This document shows positions 52,732 to 61,324 of a stretch of 64,000 nt of DNA, piece after piece. This stretch comes from Methanospirillum stamsii (lineage in GTDB: Archaea > Halobacteriota > Methanomicrobia > Methanomicrobiales > Methanospirillaceae). Every line of letters starts with the position of its first letter. The stretch's first letter is position 1. The DNA is taken from NCBI RefSeq assembly GCF_003173335.1, contig NZ_QGMZ01000027.1, positions 27,132-91,131 of the forward strand, given 5' to 3'. A model generated the notes under the pieces. That model made no database searches. It worked only from the letters and a program-made list of their open reading frames with translations, and was not told the DNA's origin. Both the position numbers and the translations under genes were made by a program.

Positions 52732-53678
52732 ATCATCACCTCGATGAATATCGTAAGTATTGAAAAGAAAAATGCAATCATGAAAAAGTTCGGAATCTGG
52801 AAGAACCGCATCTTTGCATATGCTGATTCAAAAAGCCCGATAATGACACAGAGCACGGTCCCTTTCAGGAGAAAGACAGCCCCTCCCAATACCAGGGCAA
52901 AAGCTGAAAGCTCTAGGGCAATCCCTGCAGGAACTACAATGTTAAGGAGAATAGCCATCAGAAGGGTCTGTTTTACCGCATGGGAGAGTTCAAAGAGAGC
53001 AAGATTTCTCCCTGACGTATCCAGCAGCATTCCCTCATGAACCATGGTCAGTTCCAGATGAGTCTCCGGATTGTCTACCGGAACCCGCCCCGTTTCAACA
53101 ATAATCAGGATAAAGAGCGGGACTGAGAGGAGAAGGACCGTCGGGCTGTATGCAGGGAAGGTCGTCATAGCCGTTCTGAATATCCCGTGAATTGAAAAAC
53201 TGCCCATTACGTAGACCAGGGCTGCAAAGACGACCACGGTCACCGGTTCAATGATGGCTGAAAGGCTCATCTCCCGTGAACTGCCCATTCCTCCAAAGGT
53301 GCTTGCCGTATCAAGACCAAGCAGGGCAATAAGCAGACGTCCGGCGACCAGGAGATAGAGAAATACGATAATATTAGCGGTGACCAGCTCCTGCTCAGGT
53401 ATCCAGATGAGTGGAATCTGAAGGGCTGCCACCAGCAGTATTGAGAGAGCAGCATACGGGGCAATCCGGGAGATAAATCCGGCATACTCTGAGTAGAGCG
53501 TCTCCTTTCTGAAAAGTTTTGCAAGATTGTAGTAACCCTGCAGGAGATGTGGGCCTTCTCTGCCCTGCACCCGTGCCTTTACCTTTTTTATGACCATCAT
53601 AAAGAATGGTGATATTAAAAGGACAAACGCCACATTCAGGAGACCAAAGAGGATAGATTCACCATTCATGCCGACCAC
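52728..53678 (-). CDS. Ehr-type complex NuoH/HycD-like membrane subunit
   Basis: 316 residues, about eight membrane helices; the subunit that couples the soluble arm to the antiporter arm. The conserved loops are kept: KARVQGREGPHLLQGYYNLAKLFRKE, then IVETGRVPVDNPETHLELTMVHEG with the acidic residues of the coupling channel, and GRNLALFELSHAVKQTLL. Overlaps the 643-residue subunit by 13 bases and the HyfE-like gene by 4. Confidence 0.9.
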   Translation of the reverse strand: MVGMNGESILFGLLNVAFVLLISPFFMMVIKKVKARVQGREGPHLLQGYYNLAKLFRKETLYSEYAGFISRIAPYAALSILLVAALQIPLIWIPEQELVTANIIVFLYLLVAGRLLIALLGLDTASTFGGMGSSREMSLSAIIEPVTVVVFAALVYVMGSFSIHGIFRTAMTTFPAYSPTVLLLSVPLFILIIVETGRVPVDNPETHLELTMVHEGMLLDTSGRNLALFELSHAVKQTLLMAILLNIVVPAGIALELSAFALVLGGAVFLLKGTVLCVIIGLFESAYAKMRFFQIPNFFMIAFFFSILTIFIEVMM

Positions 53679-55597
53679 CCGAGAATGAGAATGAGCACAA
53701 GAACCGTGCAGAAGACATAGAGGACATACCGGTCAACATCCCCATTTTGAAGGGAGGAGACAAGAGATGCATACCGGTCGATTCTTCTCGCGATTGGCAG
53801 GTACAGACATTCCTCAAAATATTTCATGAGACGAATCCCGCCGGTTCCGGATTTATACAGACACTGATGCGGGTCCAGGTACTCCCGGGTTGAGAATATC
53901 CGTGTCCGGTAGAGAGCTCCAAAGAACCTGACCACCGGCTCCGTGAACCCTGAACCGGTATATTCCATCCTGCTTGAAGGGGCCATCATACCACAGTCCC
54001 ATGTCCGGGTAATCCGGGTTTTTCGAGAGGCATACGACCAGACTGCAGCATAGACCAGGATAGTAGTCCCCAGAAGAAGCAGGAAGAGAACAAGGAGATC
54101 CGGAAGCAGACCAGGATATCCGAGGAAAGAGAAGATCTGACCGGAGAAGATACCAAGACCGGCACTGACACCAGCAAGGACAGCCGGTCCTGCATACATC
54201 GGCCAGGGAACTTCCCGTGCTTTTTTAGCCCCTTCTGACCGGGGAAGTGCGAGAAAGGTCAGCCCGAACGCTTTCACAAAGGTCGTGACGGTCAGAGCTC
54301 CTGTCAGACTGAAGAGGGAGAGCACAACCACCATGACGATCTGCAGGAGCGGAGAGAGTTCTGATAATCCACCGATGAGAGACTGCAAAATCAGGAGTTC
54401 ACCGATAAATCCGCTGAAGGGCGGAATTGATGCGATGGACAGAACTCCTATGAAAAAGAATCCGCCGGTCCAGGGCATCCGGACAAGAATTCCTCCCATT
54501 TCATCAATATTCCGGGTCCCGGCAGCCTGGCAAACCGAACCTGCGGTCAGGAATAACAGTCCTTTGAAAAGCCCATGACTAATAGCATGAAAGACTGCCC
54601 CGGCAAGAGCCATAAGAGCAAGTGCAGGATATCCGAATGCAGAGAACACAGCCCAGAGACCAGTCCCTATCAGGATGATACCCGTGTTATCAATGGATGA
54701 GTAGGCGAGAAGTCCCTTGAGATCCTGTTCCTTCAGAGCATACATCACCCCGAGCACCGCCGTCAGACACCCGAAGGCCAGGATAAGAAATCCATATACA
54801 ACGCCCGGAGTATAAAACCCGGTTACCACCCGAAACAGGGCATAGAGAGCCGTGCTTATCATCATCCCGGACATCAGGGCCGACACCGGAGACGGAGCAG
54901 CAGGATGGGCATGGGGAAGCCACTTGTGAAAAGGAATGACTCCTGATTTGATAGCAATACCAAAAAACAGGCAGAGGAAAGAGAGGAATATTAGGGGATC
55001 ATTCCCGGACAATAATGCCGGGTACTCCCATGATCCGGTAACCATACGAATCAGAAGTATTCCAAGAAAAACAAAGACTGTTGAGAGCTGGGTCATTGCC
55101 AGGTAAAACAGGGAAGCATATCGTGTTTTTTCTTCTTCGAACTCGGTGAGGACCAGGAAGAAGGAGAGGATGGCCATGAGCTCCCAGAATACGAGGAATG
55201 CAAAGGTTGTCCCTGCCAGGATGACCAGCAGCATACTCAGCAAAAACAAGGGAATGAAACCGGAAACCACATATTTTCGGCGGTTTCCATGCATCCGATC
55301 AAGATATCCGGGAGTGTATAACGCAACGGAAAGACTCAGAATCCCAAGAAGGATACAAAATACAGCAGAAAGGCGATCGATCCCGATGGTTATCGGAAAT
55401 GTCACCCATTCTCCCTGAAAGAGAATGGTCTTTGCAGAAGACGGGAGTAGACAGGGAAGTGAGAAGAGCGTCAGCAGAATACCGCCACCGCACATGATTA
55501 TCGAAGAAACAGACCATATTCGTTTTTTTCGAATGCACAGAGGGATTACCCCTGAAAGAGTATAGAGGAGTACGATAAAAAGAAATAATTCTGACAT
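53666..55597 (-). CDS. Ehr-type complex NuoL/HyfB-like antiporter subunit
   Basis: 643 residues, about 16 membrane helices. Antiporter-family residues are intact: helix-5 Glu in FLVFWELMAILSFFLVLTE, helix-7 Lys in FFGIAIKSGVIPFHKWLPHAHPAAPSPVSALMSG, and LKEQDLKGLLAYSSIDNTGIILIG. The extended C-terminus (residues ~500-643) resembles HyfB/HycC. First gene of the operon; TGGT upstream. The divergent SLOG gene starts 182 bases away. Confidence 0.9.
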   Translation of the reverse strand: MSELFLFIVLLYTLSGVIPLCIRKKRIWSVSSIIMCGGGILLTLFSLPCLLPSSAKTILFQGEWVTFPITIGIDRLSAVFCILLGILSLSVALYTPGYLDRMHGNRRKYVVSGFIPLFLLSMLLVILAGTTFAFLVFWELMAILSFFLVLTEFEEEKTRYASLFYLAMTQLSTVFVFLGILLIRMVTGSWEYPALLSGNDPLIFLSFLCLFFGIAIKSGVIPFHKWLPHAHPAAPSPVSALMSGMMISTALYALFRVVTGFYTPGVVYGFLILAFGCLTAVLGVMYALKEQDLKGLLAYSSIDNTGIILIGTGLWAVFSAFGYPALALMALAGAVFHAISHGLFKGLLFLTAGSVCQAAGTRNIDEMGGILVRMPWTGGFFFIGVLSIASIPPFSGFIGELLILQSLIGGLSELSPLLQIVMVVVLSLFSLTGALTVTTFVKAFGLTFLALPRSEGAKKAREVPWPMYAGPAVLAGVSAGLGIFSGQIFSFLGYPGLLPDLLVLFLLLLGTTILVYAAVWSYASRKTRITRTWDCGMMAPSSRMEYTGSGFTEPVVRFFGALYRTRIFSTREYLDPHQCLYKSGTGGIRLMKYFEECLYLPIARRIDRYASLVSSLQNGDVDRYVLYVFCTVLVLILILGWSA

Positions 55598-55779
55598 AAA
55601 ACCACGTCGGGGGTTCGTTCGGTTGAACAGATTTAAGAATAAATTCAGGGACGATACGTATGATCGAACCGGAATTACAGATTAGAAGGAAATAGACGAT
55701 AAAGGTTTCCTGCATATCCGGATTGAAGAAATGTATAACAGAGAAAATATATATAAGAGACTGACTTAATATTAAGGGC

Positions 55780-56190
55780 ATGAAAAAATTAATTATCTCC
55801 GGCCCACGTACATGCCGGAAATTTACCACGGTTTCTAGCGAAATCGCGAAATATATCAAAGAAATCAATGGTGTTGACGAGATTGTCACCGGTGGATCTA
55901 CCGGTGTTGACCTCATCGCAAAGGAGTATGCACTTCAGAATAATATCGCATACAAAGAGTTCGCACCGAATTGGCAGGACGATTTGAACGCAGCAGGTCT
56001 GGTCCGAGACGCGCGAATGACAGAATATGGAACTCACCTTCTGGTCCTCTCCAACGGAGCATCAAAAGAATCCAGAAACCTGATTGCAGAAGCAAAAAAG
56101 AATAACCTCACCATAAAGACCATCGGATACATAGAAGAGATGCTCATCGAGACGAAACAGCCGGCAGTGATCCCGACTGGATCCATCTAA
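55780..56190 (+). CDS. SLOG-fold DUF2493 (YspA-like) protein
   Basis: 136 residues with a Rossmann-like SLOG fold: KLIISGPRTCRKFTTVSSEIAKYI, IVTGGSTGVDLIAKEYA (the GGxxGxD nucleotide loop), then EFAPNWQDDLNAAGLVRDARMTEYGTHLLVLSNG. SLOG proteins bind nucleotide-derived ligands; some work in NAD- or cADPR-based immune systems, but this short form stands alone. Divergent from the Ehr-like operon. Confidence 0.83.
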   Translation: MKKLIISGPRTCRKFTTVSSEIAKYIKEINGVDEIVTGGSTGVDLIAKEYALQNNIAYKEFAPNWQDDLNAAGLVRDARMTEYGTHLLVLSNGASKESRNLIAEAKKNNLTIKTIGYIEEMLIETKQPAVIPTGSI

Positions 56191-56265
56191 TCCTTTTTTA
56201 AATATCCTATATCAATATTCAAAAAAACGGTCGGGTGTATACACCCATTGCCTGATTCCTTCTGT

Positions 56266-56880
56266 CTATTCTGCCCTTAAGGGCCTACCGGGATCGATCA
56301 CATCAAGTTTTGCCGTGGACATCCAGTAATACAGCCCGACAACCCGGAGTTTTCCTGCATCTTCGGCTTCTTTTACCACACTATATGTCCGAAGATTGGC
56401 AAGCTGGAGTTTAACATTTTCTATCTCCAGTTCTGTCTGCCATTTTCTGGCTTCCTCCGGATCTGATGGTTTTGGTCCTTTTCTGGTTACCGTCTCAAGT
56501 GCCGTATGGGCATGACGGAGCCATCCGGGAATAAGATTATCATCTCCACTTTTTCCACTGGAAAGTGCTTTCATGGCACCACACTCTTCATGACCGCACA
56601 CAACCAGTGTATCAACTTTCAGATGACGAATCCCATACTCAAGAAATGTTCCAAGGTTCCAGTCTCCAGGAGGAACAATATTGCCAATATTCCGGTGAAC
56701 AAAAATCTCCCCCGGCTTTGCATGACAAGTAATCTCAGGAGCTACCCGTGAATCACAGCACCCAATCATCATGACATGCGGGTTCTGCCCTTTTAATAGA
56801 GCCTTATAATACTCTATATTCTCTGCGTACTCGTTTTCAACGAAGGTCTGATTACCTTCCATCAATTTTTCAATTCCCAT
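56266..56880 (-). CDS. Beta-class carbonic anhydrase
   Basis: 204 residues. Interconverts CO2 and bicarbonate with zinc. Zinc ligands: Cys in MIGCCDSRVAPE (with the Asp/Arg dyad DSR) and His/Cys in VVCGHEECGAMKAL. HRNIGNIVPP and the C-terminal VVGLYYWMSTAKLDV are typical. GGGAG lies seven bases before the ATG. It would supply CO2/HCO3- in a CO2-reducing, formate-oxidising methanogen. Confidence 0.94.
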   Translation of the reverse strand: MGIEKLMEGNQTFVENEYAENIEYYKALLKGQNPHVMMIGCCDSRVAPEITCHAKPGEIFVHRNIGNIVPPGDWNLGTFLEYGIRHLKVDTLVVCGHEECGAMKALSSGKSGDDNLIPGWLRHAHTALETVTRKGPKPSDPEEARKWQTELEIENVKLQLANLRTYSVVKEAEDAGKLRVVGLYYWMSTAKLDVIDPGRPLRAE

Positions 56881-57030
56881 GTGGAATCTCCCAGGGTCCT
56901 TACCAGGTAAGGATTTATGATCGTGAACTGAAGAACCAATATAAATTGCGATTTAATACCGGGCATTATATCAGGAAGCATGATAGTACAAACCGAAAGG
57001 TTGAAAAAGAATATCACCTGAATAAACCCC

Positions 57031-57843
57031 ATGGAGGAAGTAACCCTGCAGGCAGTGAAACGGGCAATGCCCGGTCATGGAAGAGCCCGCATACATCAAA
57101 AACTCCTTTCTATCCTGGGTGTCGACGACCAGACAGAAGTGGAAGTAAGTACAAAAGCAGGGGCCACCCTTACCCTGACCGTCTTCGCAGATGATCTGGT
57201 TGAAGATGGAACCATCCGAATCAGTGGAGAAGACCTGAAAAAACTCGATATGCCTGATGGAGGGCAGGTTACCGTCAAACGCAAAATTCCCCTTGATGAA
57301 CAGATTAAAATTGCAGCGGGAGCAGCTACTGAACAAATTAAGGGAGGTGCCCATGAATTAGGCACAAAAATCACAGATACCGCTGAGAAATTTCAGAAGG
57401 GAGCATCTGAAACTGCACAGCAAGTTGAAATAAAAGCAAAGGAACTTTCTGAAAAGGTTAAAACAGAGACAAAGCCTATTGGAGATAAGATATCCCAGGC
57501 TGCAAAAAGTTCAGCCGATGCAATACGTGATAAACTTCCAATAGGAAAAATGTCTCCGAAGATTGAAAAAGCACTTTCAGGCCTGTCTGCAGATGATGCC
57601 AGAAATATTCGAAACCTTCTTAGCAGTGGAGAAGGTATCTGCGAAGTATCCCAGGTTGCATTTGCTTCAGGAAGAACAGTCGGAAATCTTACCATGCCAC
57701 CGGAGACAAAGATCATTGCAATTCAGAGAAAAGACCAGCTTGTCGCGGTTTCACCTGACACCCTTCTAAAGGATGGAGATGTCGCATATATCAAAGGCCC
57801 GGAAGATGCGGTAGGATTTGTTACCAGGATGCTGGAGGGATAA
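57031..57843 (+). CDS. Cdc48-N-like barrel / coiled-coil / TrkA-C protein, first gene of novel cassette
   Basis: 270 residues in three parts. Residues 1-88 resemble the double-psi barrel of Cdc48/VAT N-domains (GHGRARIHQKLLSILGVDD; IRISGEDLKKLDMPDGGQV). Residues 90-185 are a Lys/Ala/Glu-rich amphipathic helix (EKFQKGASETAQQVEIKAK). Residues 190-270 form an RCK_C/TrkA_C-type ligand domain (CEVSQVAFASGRTVGNLTM; IIAIQRKDQLVAVSPDTLLKDGDVAYIKG). The combination is unfamiliar to me. No membrane helix. The next genes follow almost without gaps and are anchored coiled-coil proteins, so this may be a cytoplasmic ligand-sensing part of a membrane assembly. Confidence 0.75.
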   Translation: MEEVTLQAVKRAMPGHGRARIHQKLLSILGVDDQTEVEVSTKAGATLTLTVFADDLVEDGTIRISGEDLKKLDMPDGGQVTVKRKIPLDEQIKIAAGAATEQIKGGAHELGTKITDTAEKFQKGASETAQQVEIKAKELSEKVKTETKPIGDKISQAAKSSADAIRDKLPIGKMSPKIEKALSGLSADDARNIRNLLSSGEGICEVSQVAFASGRTVGNLTMPPETKIIAIQRKDQLVAVSPDTLLKDGDVAYIKGPEDAVGFVTRMLEG

Positions 57844-57846
57844 ACC

Positions 57847-58224
57847 TTGGAAATCTCCTTCAGCCAGGACGGATTAATCGGGATTGCGGTCCTGCTTGTC
57901 ATAATTATCATGATCTACCTGGTTATCAGGGAGATAAGATTAATGAAAACCAATACCAGGAGACTGGAACTCGAACTCGAACGTGATAAACTTCAGATAT
58001 TAAAGCAGGATGTATCTTCAACAATCCAACCCTCTCTCAGGCTTTCTGCAGACCAGATTTCAACCCTCAAAGATATTGAAGAGTCTAACCTTACCCTTGA
58101 AACAGACATCTTTATGAAACAAAAAACCATTGAAGGAAGACTTAAGCGACTTGAAAATTATGTCAAGCGTGAGAAACTTGACCTGATGATCGACCGGATT
58201 GAATCTGAAGAAAAAAAGATTTAG
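57847..58224 (+). CDS. Membrane-anchored coiled-coil protein of the cassette
   Basis: 125 residues. Starts at TTG six bases after GGAGGG, three bases after the previous stop. One N-terminal membrane helix (residues 9-27, GIAVLLVIIIMIYLVI) and then an almost continuous charged coiled coil (TRRLELELERDKLQILKQDV; GRLKRLENYVKREKLDLM). No recognised family. Probably inserts with the coiled coil in the cytoplasm. Confidence 0.7.
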   Translation: MEISFSQDGLIGIAVLLVIIIMIYLVIREIRLMKTNTRRLELELERDKLQILKQDVSSTIQPSLRLSADQISTLKDIEESNLTLETDIFMKQKTIEGRLKRLENYVKREKLDLMIDRIESEEKKI

Positions 58225-58234
58225 GTGAAAAAAT

Positions 58235-58531
58235 ATGTTTGAAACATCAGGAAATACCCGAAAAATCTTTCAAAATCTGACCAGTTATCAGACGAATATC
58301 AGCGAGCGGGTACCAACCTTTGACCGAAAACTGGATTCATTCTTTGAAAGAAATTTTGAGACAATAATTGATGAATGGGGCCTTGTAACCGAGACAGATA
58401 TCAAGGGATATGAACAAAAACTTGATTTCCTGAGTTATGAAGTCGGACGACTTTTCACTGAGAAGGACAACCTGAAAAAGCGTGCAGATTCCATTGAAAA
58501 GGCAATATCAGACTTAGAAGCGAGGAAATAA
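58235..58531 (+). CDS. Cassette coiled-coil protein with ERNF-EW motif
   Basis: 98 residues, soluble, helical. Contains FFERNFETIIDEWGLVTETD (residues ~36-55), the motif shared with the next two proteins, and a C-terminal coiled coil (LSYEVGRLFTEKDNLKKRAD). Ten bases after the previous gene. Family unknown to me. Confidence 0.68.
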   Translation: MFETSGNTRKIFQNLTSYQTNISERVPTFDRKLDSFFERNFETIIDEWGLVTETDIKGYEQKLDFLSYEVGRLFTEKDNLKKRADSIEKAISDLEARK

Positions 58532-58533
58532 GC

Positions 58534-58749
58534 ATGGAAAATTATCTGAACGCCTATCTTGACCGACGGATGAAAGATATGATTGATGAATGGCAGATAG
58601 CAACAACCTCTGACATTCGTGATTTATCTCAACGATACCACAAGGTTTTAAAGGAAGTTGACAACCTGAAGTCTTTTGAGAGAGAATCAAAAGACAGAAT
58701 GGACAGGATGGAAGAGCGTATCAGAGCTATCAGGGAGATGACAAAATGA
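58534..58749 (+). CDS. Cassette coiled-coil protein with DRRM-EW motif
   Basis: 71 residues, soluble, almost all helix. Starts with YLDRRMKDMIDEWQIATTSD, the shared motif, followed by a heptad coiled coil (ESKDRMDRMEERIRAIREM). It starts two bases after the previous stop and overlaps the next gene as ATGA. A short paralogue of its neighbours. Confidence 0.68.
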   Translation: MENYLNAYLDRRMKDMIDEWQIATTSDIRDLSQRYHKVLKEVDNLKSFERESKDRMDRMEERIRAIREMTK

Positions 58750-59099
58750 CTCTGATTGAGATACTCCTGATAATCCTGATAGTCCTGGTAATTGCATTCC
58801 TGTTGTTCTGGTTTTATCAGGGTTCAAGCGGACGGATTACACTCCGAAGACCGGTGGAAAGCAGGGTTGATGAATATCTTGACCGGAGATTTACCCGGCT
58901 CATTGAGGAATGGGGAGTTGTCCGCCGCCCTGCAATAAAGCGGTTCAAAGAAAAGCATGGCTCAGTCCTTGATTCAGACGAGCAAAAAATTACGGACATG
59001 AAACAATTCGAAAATGAATTCGTAGAGAATCTCTCCTCCCTTGAGGCACGACTTGATGCACTGGAAAGATCATTTGATTCGAAAAAAGCAGGAAAGTGA
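58746..59099 (+). CDS. Membrane-anchored cassette protein with DRRF-EW motif
   Basis: 117 residues. An N-terminal membrane helix (residues 4-24, EILLIILIVLVIAFLLFWFY) is followed by the shared motif YLDRRFTRLIEEWGVVRRPA (residues ~44-63) and a C-terminal coiled coil (NEFVENLSSLEARLDALERS). The anchor plus the motif suggests it recruits the two soluble paralogues to the membrane. Confidence 0.7.
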   Translation: MTLIEILLIILIVLVIAFLLFWFYQGSSGRITLRRPVESRVDEYLDRRFTRLIEEWGVVRRPAIKRFKEKHGSVLDSDEQKITDMKQFENEFVENLSSLEARLDALERSFDSKKAGK

Positions 59100-59415
59100 T
59101 ATTTCCGGAGGAGTTTTTTCACTCCTCAAAACGCAAATACCCCGGATTCGAAAAGAAAATGAATCTCCAGAGCGTGATCCGGAGTCTTTTTCCAGATATG
59201 TGTGTGACCTCTGTCACTCCTCCGGATCATTATCAGGTCTGAAACAGTGTGTTGTGTGTGGAAGATGGGGATGCAGTTCATGCTGGCTTGAAGAGTATTA
59301 CCTGTGCAAATCTTGCGGAGGTATTATGAGACTGCTTCTTCTTGAGATTCCAGGACAGGAGAAGGATTGTAAAGCACCACAAGATCCTCAAATTAAGCAG
59401 GAAGAAATATCCTGA
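59056..59415 (+). CDS. Zinc-finger protein at the end of the cassette
   Basis: About 119 residues. A Cys-rich domain CDLCHSSGSLSGLKQCVVCG, then WGCSSCWLEEYYLCKSCGG, offers eight Cys in RING/ribbon spacing for two zinc ions. Start uncertain: the ATG at 59056 has GAGG nine bases upstream and overlaps the previous gene by 44 bases; TTG at 59041 or 59074 are alternatives. The acidic/Gln C-terminal tail looks disordered. No family recognised. Confidence 0.6.
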   Translation: MHWKDHLIRKKQESDISGGVFSLLKTQIPRIRKENESPERDPESFSRYVCDLCHSSGSLSGLKQCVVCGRWGCSSCWLEEYYLCKSCGGIMRLLLLEIPGQEKDCKAPQDPQIKQEEIS

Positions 59416-59493
59416 CTTTCCCTGATGGATAAATTGAATAATTCAATAGGAACCTAATCCAGATAATATAAGGTATCACTCCGGAAGGTTCCT

Positions 59494-60057
59494 GTGAAAA
59501 GTATAAAAATTCCATCTCTCATCTCATCAGTAGTTCTGAATGCACTGTCAGGACTGGAAGGAATGGAATTTACGTATCTTGACCGGTGCCCTTATTGCAA
59601 GGGTGAACTTAGATACCACGATAACCGGAAGAAGAGATTTGCAACGATTATCGTTGATGGTAAGAAAAAAATCATTAACGTCCTTGTAACCAGGTATTAT
59701 TGCAAGAACTGTGGAAAATTATGTTATGCCATGGCACCCTTTTACCCGAATACAAAATTTGGCTCTCCGGTAATTGATCTCTGTATGACTCTGGCACGGG
59801 TGCATCCCTTCAACCATAGTGCCAGAATCCTCCAGGAGATGGGAGTTGTGGTTGACCGTGGGACAATACGTAACTTTTTTTCCCGTGATATTCCGGAGGT
59901 CAGTTATGCAAAAATATATGGCCTTCCAATCCCTCTTTCAATCTTTTACCTCTCAGATTTATCTTCAAAAAGGCAGCAGTCACGACTGGTCACCCAGGAA
60001 GACATTCTAAAAGTATGTGGATTTCCATCAAAAAAAGAACTTTTTAAAAACGAATAG
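59494..60057 (+). CDS. Zinc-ribbon, transposase-like protein (paralogue of 39950-40495)
   Basis: 187 residues with the same plan as its paralogue: CPYCKGELRYHDNRKKRF, YYCKNCGKLCYAMAPFYPNTKFGSPVIDLCMTLARVHPF (ribbon and helices, seen at residues ~70-110) and MGVVVDRGTIRNFFS. No catalytic domain. Converges on fdhB2 with a 10-base gap. It may bind DNA; role unknown. Confidence 0.7.
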   Translation: MKSIKIPSLISSVVLNALSGLEGMEFTYLDRCPYCKGELRYHDNRKKRFATIIVDGKKKIINVLVTRYYCKNCGKLCYAMAPFYPNTKFGSPVIDLCMTLARVHPFNHSARILQEMGVVVDRGTIRNFFSRDIPEVSYAKIYGLPIPLSIFYLSDLSSKRQQSRLVTQEDILKVCGFPSKKELFKNE

Positions 60058-60067
60058 ATATAAAAGC

Positions 60068-61324
60068 CTATTCCTCTGCATCCTGGATTCCATTCATGCT
60101 AAAAAGTCTGACCATTTCATGATACCGGTTTCCATAATAATGCTCCCATTCCTCACGTTCATTCATTTTAGCAAGAACCGGCATTCCTTCAGGCCATCCA
60201 GGATGATATCCAAACATCTGTTCAAGTTCAACCTGCATGGCATGCATCATGAGCGAGATTGGAATATCCATGGCACACCGATCCTCACACTGACCACAGT
60301 TAATACATGAATCAGCAATATGAGAGAACCGAATCAGGTGGAACATGAAAGGAGGAGGAATTTCTCCAGGTTTTACCAGCCATGGTTTTTTTGTCTGACA
60401 ATCCTCACAGGTACAAAGAGGACAGGCATGAGTACACTGGTAACATTTTATACACCGGGATGTTTCTTTCATCATCCAGTTCAGTCGTGAAAAACCGGTA
60501 CCCATTTTAGAAAACATGTATTCCCGGTTATTTGTCGAAAGAGTGAGCATTGCAGCTTCAACCCTCTCCCGGGCGCTGATCCCTTTTTGGTCAGCAGGGA
60601 AAAGTTCAATAAACCCATCTTTTCTTGCTGATTCCAATATTTGTGCACCCTTTTTACTACAGACTTCAACAAAGGTTGCCTTATCTGTATCATCACCAAT
60701 AAGACCCCAGTTCCCACATACAAGGTCACACTGACGGGGAATCGGGATGTTGCATCTCCGGCATGCATCACGTCTTCCAAATCCGGATTCATCAACACTG
60801 TCAAGGGAATATTCAAGGGTTTTGTCCGGAGTAATAACCTGAAGGCGCCCGTTCCGTATTGAAAAAGACTGAACCAGGTCAGGATCCTCATTACATACTG
60901 TGCGAACAAATGTTCTGGCCTTTATCGGAGATATCGTACCACTACAATTCAGACCAATTAAAAACAGATCATTCCGGTCAAGTTTGTGCCGTTTGATGAG
61001 TTCAATGATCGCTTTTGCATCACAACCTTTGACAACCGCTCCAATTTTTATCCCAGGATTTGATGCAGTTGTCTGCATTATCCAGTCAGCGGTAAGGATT
61101 GTTCCACAGTAAAGCGAACCTTTCGTTTTTAATAATTTATCAGGATCTGTAATTAGAACCGGTCTTGGATCATAGAGATCTTCTCCTTTCTCGAGCGTAC
61201 ATACTGCATCAACGAACCCCCGGCTGAGAAGACATTGAAGTATGCCGGTGACAAGACCTCCTGAAGCTGCACCCAGTCTGACCTCCTCGTTTGCAGCCCA
61301 CCCATAGAGCATCGAAGGAATCAT
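60068..61324 (-). CDS. fdhB: Second F420-dependent formate dehydrogenase beta subunit
   Basis: 418-residue paralogue of the protein at 44894. FrhB-like domain: AASGGLVTGILQCLL, LYCGTILTADWIM, VVKGCDAKAIIELIKRH, GLNCSGTISPIKA, RRDACRRCNIPIPRQCDLVCGNWG; ferredoxin part CIKCYQCTHACPLC and [15 protein letters not shown]. All cluster Cys of the first copy are kept. The tail is longer and ends in QDAEE. Translation is coupled to fdhA2 (ATGA). Confidence 0.94.
   Translation of the reverse strand: MIPSMLYGWAANEEVRLGAASGGLVTGILQCLLSRGFVDAVCTLEKGEDLYDPRPVLITDPDKLLKTKGSLYCGTILTADWIMQTTASNPGIKIGAVVKGCDAKAIIELIKRHKLDRNDLFLIGLNCSGTISPIKARTFVRTVCNEDPDLVQSFSIRNGRLQVITPDKTLEYSLDSVDESGFGRRDACRRCNIPIPRQCDLVCGNWGLIGDDTDKATFVEVCSKKGAQILESARKDGFIELFPADQKGISARERVEAAMLTLSTNNREYMFSKMGTGFSRLNWMMKETSRCIKCYQCTHACPLCTCEDCQTKKPWLVKPGEIPPPFMFHLIRFSHIADSCINCGQCEDRCAMDIPISLMMHAMQVELEQMFGYHPGWPEGMPVLAKMNEREEWEHYYGNRYHEMVRLFSMNGIQDAEE

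Noticed and set aside
48505..55597. Energy-converting [NiFe] hydrogenase (Ech/Hyf)
   Set aside because: All nickel and proximal-cluster ligands are replaced, and ferredoxin subunits are absent.
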